Shown here: in pieces, positions 57,501 through 64,000 of the stretch | How positions within the stretch are numbered: the first letter of the stretch is position 1 | Layout of the letters: each line of letters opens with the position of its first letter | Source of the DNA: Acanthosoma haemorrhoidale | Lineage: Eukaryota; Arthropoda; Insecta; Hemiptera; Acanthosomatidae | Assembly (NCBI GenBank): GCA_930367205.1 | Contig: OV884011.1 | Coordinates: 47,877,754 to 47,941,753 of the forward strand | Direction of reading: 5' to 3' | DNA length: 64,000 bases | Translations under genes and position numbers: made by a program | The notes under the pieces: generated by a model | The model's database searches: none | What the model saw: the letters and a program-made list of their open reading frames with translations, nothing else | Told to the model about the DNA's origin: nothing

Positions 57501-59395
57501 TGTTATCATGCTTACGTATTTATAGTGTTTATTTTAGCGATAAAAAAAGTTTGCGGTTTAGAAATAGTACCTGCATAAATAATTTTTTTATATTACATGT
57601 ATTTATGTACTCGTTGAAAATGTGTTATTAAGTGTTTAAACTTGAGTAACTAGTAAAATAATAATCTATATTACTACGCAAATTATTATAAAATAAAATG
57701 GTGTTTTTAGAAAAAAAACTATCATGTGTATTTCCCTTATTATTCTTAGCAGACCAACAACATGTAGAAGACAAAATTCTTTCATTTATTCATACTATCG
57801 GAATGGGGCTGGGGTTTACTTGAGGATACCCTTCTGAAAACGTCTTCGAAGACACTTCATGAAATGAGGCCCCAGGCTTAGATATATATGTATATAATAT
57901 TCGTCCGGGTTCGAATCTGACAGGATCAGTGTATTGGTTTTTCTTAGAAAACAATGATAATGGTTTCAATTGACCAGAACGACTTCCATTTTCGATAGAG
58001 GAGGTAGATTTCCTCTAGTTGTGACCCCCTAGAGTACTCGTATATTAAACATCCTGCACCTGGCTGGAAAAGGATGGGAAATATGGATGACCCGCCCAGA
58101 GTCGGGAATCTTCTATATCCGCAACCAATGGCAGTAATGACGATAATAAACCCAAGTCGCTTTCCCTCCAGTCCTCTTTCATTTTTATGTTCTATTAACT
58201 TGTATATAAGATGATCTCAGGATCTGAAGATGACTGATGATTACGGTACCCAACTCGAGAGAAAGGCGTACCAAGTTGGCACGTTCGATATGGTCAGGCA
58301 GTAACGGAGTTAAAATGCCTTGGATGTTCTTTATCTATTCCCCCAGCATTTTGAAAATACGGGCATTATGGAGTGGTTTAAGTAACAATGCCACGTGTAA
58401 TAACGCTACAAATTTCTAAACGCAACAAAAAAAAAATGCTCTGAGATGTAGTATACTTTAGCAATATTCTAGATTAGAATCCATAGTCGAACATTGAATG
58501 TTTCCCGTAGCTCCCCCTAGCATAAGCCCCCTGAGGGATACATCAAATTTTACTTGGAAATTTCCATTGATGACAAAGCGACATGAAAAGTAAAGCCAAC
58601 ATCATAAAACATTATGAATACTCTGTACCAACAAAACAAAAACAGGTCAAATTGAATCTGGCCTAACGAATAATATTTAATGTTATTTTAGGCTGCTCAT
58701 TTCTCAATGGACCCATAACTTGTTTCGTACAAACTTCAATATCGAAAGATACTTTGTAACATTGACACATTAGGTAGAGTGACAATGAGCACTTAGAGAA
58801 GACTTTGAGATGAATCATAGGAAAAGTCAACATACGGGAATTTCGTGGAGGAAAAATATATTTATGAGATAGTGTTTGAACGCTATAAGCTAAACTTTGG
58901 TGGCTTGGCTATCAAAATCACAAAAATTTCTGAATTTCAACACTCCCGCTATACTTCCGAGGTAAAATGGTGAAATAACAAGTACTCAGAGCAATATTTT
59001 CATTGAAGTCCAGTTGCTGATAGACATATTTTGTGAATTAAGTCAAAATTTATTAAAAAAGTCATTTATTAAATTGATAAGGTGGCCTCAAATCCAACAT
59101 TAGTACTACTTACAATGGATTTTACTAATGAATATGGAACCTGTAAACCGTGTTATAACAATGTAAGTACTCGTAACAGTATACCTAGATAATTTTGAAA
59201 ACAAATATAAAACTTCTAACTAACTTCTGAAAGGAAACAGGTACGATTTTTGTTTGCATACCGTTTTAAAGATAAAGAGGACCCTCAGATATTTTTTCCT
59301 TTTTACACCGGCATGCTACTGGTTATTGTTTATAAGATCTGAATTTTTAAGACCTCTTTGAAAATTAGGATTTTTAATATCTCCACAAACTACAC
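54521..59395. other. No gene recognised
   Basis: Two GC-richer patches (55490-55860 and 56580-57160) have short open frames without domains. A CTGAAGATGACTGATGA word at 58223 recalls the motif at 9905-9985, but lacks the stem. A direct repeat TGTCCACCTTCTA occurs at 57285-57312. Confidence 0.4.
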
Positions 59396-61121
59396 AAGAC
59401 GGGGGATAGTGACAGCGAGCCAATCACAGCGCCCGACCGGCAGACCCCCACCCCTACCTCCTACCTCCAGGATGCATGCATTCGTCGAACCAGAGGCAAC
59501 AGAGCACCAGGGGATGATGACATCCAGAACATTCTTCTGAAGCAGCCACCACGGAAGGGAATATCCCACATAGTGAACATCATCAATTCTTCACTGAGAC
59601 TACACTATTTTCTCCAGACGTGGAAGCACGCCGTTGTCGTGACACTGCTAAAGCCGGCCAAAAGTGGATACGAGCCAGCTCACTACAGGCCTATCAGTCA
59701 GATGACTCAATTGTCAAAAATCTACGAGAGGATTCTGTACAACCATCTCGGCAGGCTCTTCGACTCTCAAGACATATCCCCCCTCAGCAGGCTGCAGGCC
59801 TCAGTTCGGACTGCAATCTGTTAAAACTTCATCAGCACGTAGCAACGAACATGCGGAGCAACGGAGTCACTGCGACGATCTCCCTCAATTTTTCTAAAAC
59901 ATTCGACTCTGTAGATCATCACACACTACTGCAACGTCTGAACGAACATGGTTTCCCGGTGCAACTACAGGACATAATGGCTTCCTATCTCGCAGGCAGA
60001 ACGTGTTCTGTGCGAATAGGAACCATATCTACCAGCAAGATTTACCATCGGAGTGTACCCCTAATCTTCAACATATACACCGCGCATATAGTAGGAGCAT
60101 CATACTTCAACTGTGAGGTGGTGGCGTATACGGACGATATAGGGGTCTACAGCACTAGCCTCAACCCAGCGAAAGCTCTAAAGGCTGCAGAGTGCACCAG
60201 TCAATTAATTGCTGACAGGCTACGAGCCGTCAACATTCAGGTGATCCCAGCCAAGACTCAAGGGATTGTCTTCTCCTTCCAGCATGGGAAAAGGAAGCTC
60301 TCAACCAGCTTCAACTTAGACGGGACTGACTGCAAAGTCGCCAATAGCCTATGCTACCACGGCATCAACCTAGGCAGGTACATGACGTTCGGCACACATC
60401 TGCAGAAGAAACTAAAAAGAGTACGTAAGACTTACTACTCTTTCCAGCACCTCATCACAAGCCCGGCTATATCCCTTAGGCTGAAACCATTGATATATAC
60501 GAGGGTGGTCTGAAAAGTTTCCAACCTAACAAACCTTTTATTCCACTAGCTTTTATTTATTTTGTTATCATCTTCATGTTGAGGTCGGAAACTGTTCAGA
60601 CCACCTGTGTAAGAACGTCCTGAGGCCAGCTCTCTGTTTGGGACTAAGCTTTTTCGATTTCTCCATACTAGCACGATAACAAGACTCCAACACTTCCAGC
60701 ACAATATCTTGCGTTCGGCACTCTGGCACACCCCTTTCCGTGAAATCAAAGTGACATCAAGTTCTTCGATTCAATGAAACGCTGCCAAAACCCCCTATTT
60801 CGTGACCTGCAACCTCCACCACTACCTGCAAGGTGACAACTCACTAGGTCTGGTTAAGCAGATAAAAGGGTGGATATTACGGCCCTTGGCAGACCAGCAA
60901 GCCCCTAATGAGCACCCACCACTGCAATCCAACTGAATGAGCCTGCCCTACATGCCTAGACAGACTCTAGGCTCACCCATCAGTGGACTCTCACCACTGC
61001 ACCGTGACATTTACACCTCTGCCGAGGTCTCCCACACTCCTTCATTCCTTCACCAAACCTTCAAATAGATCCTTATCCTACATTTTTAAAGCTTGAGAGC
61101 TGAGAGGGGAAAAAAAAATTA
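59396..61121 (+). pseudogene. Jockey-type non-LTR retrotransposon, reverse transcriptase pseudogene
   Basis: Frame 59402 onward reads APGDDDIQNILLKQPPRK and WKHAVVVTLLKPAKSGYE, then HYRPISQMTQLSKIYERIL, matching the RT start of Jockey elements. A frameshift near 59800-59820 leads into the frame 59620-60513 with FSKTFDSVDHHTLLQRL, IFNIYTAHI and YTDD (usually YADD). The GVPQGSVL block is shortened to SVPL, a deletion of essential residues. A 110-bp MITE interrupts the frame at 60500. After it the protein resumes (LRPALLFGTKLF, LQHFQHNILRSALW). The end near 61070-61121 has GAGAGCTGAGAGGGG and an A-run. The endonuclease is missing. It is dead, and from a different subfamily than the copy at 29573. 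Confidence 0.85.
60500..60609 (-). mobile_element. 110-bp mariner-like MITE, copy 2, inside the Jockey pseudogene
   Basis: Ends CGAGGGTGGTCTGAAAAGTT and, on the other side, CACAGGTGGTCTGAACAGTT, flanked by TA (60498-60499, 60610-60611). It has the same length as copy 1 but the opposite orientation, and carries a few substitutions. Removing it and one TA joins the two parts of the Jockey frame, so it inserted after the LINE. Confidence 0.88.
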
Positions 61122-64000
61122 TTTAACTACTTATTTTATATTTTAACAACAGGAACTTGTGTATTTTTATTGTTAAATATTTGAAAATGGCATTTATTTG
61201 ATAATAGTGCTTAAAATATATAATAATTACTATAAAAAATATTGTGGGTTGGCAGCTCATCTCAATATATCTTTCACATTAGGAATTAACCAAGAAATTA
61301 TGTATTTATGGATTAATTTCGTAATAGGGGATGTGCAATTATGATTGACGAAGCTAGATACACGCTGCGGAAAACAGGGACACATTTATTTAGTATTTAC
61401 GTAATATCCTATTTCACGTTATTGTTGATAAATAGAAATTTTACACGCGTAAAAAAAAAATTATCGCTTCATTTTATTAGCTGACTCAAGGAAGTATTTA
61501 TTTCCCAATTATTTTCTTTGAAAGTTGAGTTTCTTTCAATAATAGTTCCGAAGCTTCAATTTTCCACTGTTGCCTTTGGTTTGACTCCATTAAGGTAATT
61601 TTTATGATCTCATATGACGTACCAGTCAGTTGTGGTTAAAACATAATCAACAGTTAACGGTTAATCATGCTGATTTGATCATGCCACAACTGACCGAAAT
61701 TCACTCAGCACGCATGAACATTCACAGTGTAATTATAAAAAGTCTTTTTAACGGCCATTATAATATCGTGTTCACAACTTTTTCACTGACAGTAAAGTGG
61801 TTCCGTTATCCATCATAGTGGAGAGGATTGGTTTTTTTTAACGGTTTTTAAAAACTTTTTATCAATGAAGGAAGCTATATTCATTTTCTAGCATTGAACC
61901 ATAAATTAAATACTGTTCCTTGTTGAACAATTTCCCCATATTTCTCTTAATGAGAATACACATAATATATATAGAAGCCATAAATTATGACAGTCGACGA
62001 AATTAATTTACTTTCCTGTCATGATAAAATCGATTAGTTGAAACTATACTTTTCCAATTCTTCAATATTTCGTTACGTAAACTGTACAGTATTTTTTAAT
62101 ATATATTTATAAACGAAATTATAAAATAAACAAAAGGTACATGTATGGCTCTGAGAGATGACCGCGCTTCTGGAATGCCCTGGCTTGAACCCCGATCTTA
62201 TCTTTTTTATTTCATTAATAACTATAAAACAAGAAGAACCAATGGTACACATAAGTAAAACACACATAAAAAGACGAATACAAGCTAAAAATTACTAATC
62301 CCACATTCAAAGAGGGGAGTTTTATTCTTGAAAGCAATTCCAAATGATTGGACGAGGAAGAAAAGACGCTTTTAACGCAACGATCATGAATGTTTCGAGA
62401 TAAATTGAGCCAAAGAATATTTCCTCATAGAAGTTGTTGTCATATGAGTTATTTGTCAAGAAAATAGTATATAAGCACAATCAATCACATGGATTTCCTA
62501 TACAGCTCTTCAGTCAAGCGGAACTTGGTCCTTTCTTTGGAATGAAGCTATTTTTTAATGATATTGCTTTCATGATACATCCTGGTGTCTGTAATGCATA
62601 TAGGGAGGTAATAAAACGTGTACATGCATACTTACATGTTGGTAAAAGTAGCTTTTATTAACGCAATCGACACGCTCAAAAACTCAATATAATAAATTAT
62701 TTATATATGTGTTTGGTATCAGAGTCCAACATTAATATAATGTAATTGGAACTTAAAATTTAGTCTTTTAAAATTTTAAACTAAAAAGAGCCCCAAATCG
62801 TAGCTATTGATTTCTCTCGGTTTGTTCAATTATACTAACCTTATTTTAAATCGTTTATATATGGGTTCGCTATCGTTATTTTCATAATTAATACGTCTGT
62901 AATGTGATGCTGTTTGAATTTCAGGTTTTGTTTGCGTTTTAAAGCTTACAAATTAAAAATAGCACTAAGCCGTCGTTTTAAACTTAATTTCTTTCTATTT
63001 GTTATATAATTTTAATAACTCTTGAAGCCAGCCTTATAATAAATAAGTCACTTTAGAGAAATTTAATTTAATTTTCGTTATAAGACCTTTTTTTTATTAG
63101 AACGAACATGGCTTTGTTAACGTCAGTTTCGAATTGTAGGTCAGAGGCAGCACTAAGCTATGGAGTATCATACAACTTTAGCCTCAGAATCTTTTTTATA
63201 GTTGATGGTCACTAATTGAATTTGTAGGGAGAATTTTTTTGAGATGGAAAGTTGAAATCAGAGATATATCAAAACTTTTTAGCTACTAGAAATACTAGGG
63301 GACTGGACCAGTAGGAATTTAAACAGAAAAAACGAAGTGTAGCAAAACTGAAGACACTTATGACTCCATAGATCTGGTGCAGCGATAATAATTATGATGG
63401 ACAATGGGCCGTAAAAGTTGTAATAACAATAATTTTTTGAACAATAGTTGATTATAGTTTCCAAGAAACATCAGTTCTACCTTGAGACATGATATCTTAC
63501 TATAAGCTTTCTTTATGGTGAATTACTTGTAAAATATTTGTCCATCATATTGAGTAGTGTATCAAATAACATCATAACGTCCTTATAAATTATATTAAAT
63601 TATTATTAATATCACAAACAGATTGTGATTTTGGTATATTATTTTTAAATATAATATAAACTATTTATATACCATAACTCACAACCATAACTCAACGCTT
63701 ATTTGATTTAGGAGCATGATATTTTGCATATTAGTTTGATATATTTGATACCTCAGTGATGCTAAAAATAAAAGCAGAACCGTATATAGTAATTATGGGT
63801 CGTATTCAATTATTTGGTTAATTTATTTAATTTAATAATTAAAATTAAAGTTTTCTAATATTAATAATCTTAATAGTAATGATGTGGCTATCATAGTAAT
63901 GATCACAACGGTTTTTATTAATGATATTCATTTTGTGCAAGTTTAGTTGACCATAATCATAATAAGTCTTCAAAACGACGATTAAAATCGTTTTCGCAGG
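61122..64000. other. No gene recognised
   Basis: AT-rich to the end of the window. Short frames only; no repeat was matched to other parts of the window. Confidence 0.45.

Overview
The window looks like a stretch of an AT-rich, intron- and transposon-laden invertebrate genome, most likely an arthropod. The non-LTR retrotransposon remnants are of the Jockey kind common in arthropods, there are no bacterial-style operons or ribosome-binding sites, and (TA)n microsatellites and A-tails are frequent. I cannot name the species. I found no host protein-coding gene that I can support with confidence; nearly everything recognisable is a mobile element or its remains.

The centrepiece is a complete Ty3/gypsy-type LTR retrotransposon on the minus strand (30832-35648). 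It is inserted in a (TA)n microsatellite, its two 313-bp LTRs read as identical, and its gag and pol frames are open. Pol carries protease, reverse transcriptase, RNase H and integrase (HHCC, D-D35-E, GPF module) but no visible chromodomain. Two control signals can be read from the sequence. A canonical -1 slippery heptamer, A AAA AAC, lies just before the gag stop and leads exactly into the pol frame, which has no AUG of its own before the protease. There is no TGG-type tRNA primer-binding site next to the 5' LTR; instead the 11 bases abutting the LTR are perfectly complementary to 11 bases inside the LTR, which is the Tf1-type self-priming arrangement.

Left of this element (1-30800) are several 3' ends of one Jockey family (about 406-935, 4541-5210, 11395-11590, 17995-18080, 29573-30118), a decayed LINE reverse transcriptase (16480-17015), two copies of a roughly 500-bp LTR-like repeat (14979-15343, 28074-28602), a hammerhead-like hairpin (9905-9985) and an unrecognised coding-like stretch (19290-19915). 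Right of it (35700-64000) are two more Jockey RT fragments (37019-37180, 42371-42600), a structured RNA-like segment ending in an A-tail (41941-42180), a third and a fourth copy of the LTR-like repeat, the fourth nested in a hAT element with an 8-bp target duplication (43838-44400), another LINE fragment (45680-46140), a possible pogo-like MITE (46336-46707), a GC/GA-rich island (54000-54520), and a longer Jockey RT pseudogene (59396-61121). That pseudogene is interrupted by a 110-bp mariner-like MITE, a second copy of which sits at 37825-37934.

The nesting gives a relative history: old Jockey and LINE copies first, then MITE, hAT and LTR-like repeats inserted among or into them, and last the intact LTR element. 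All identifications are from reading motifs by eye. No database search was possible, and boundaries of decayed repeats are approximate.
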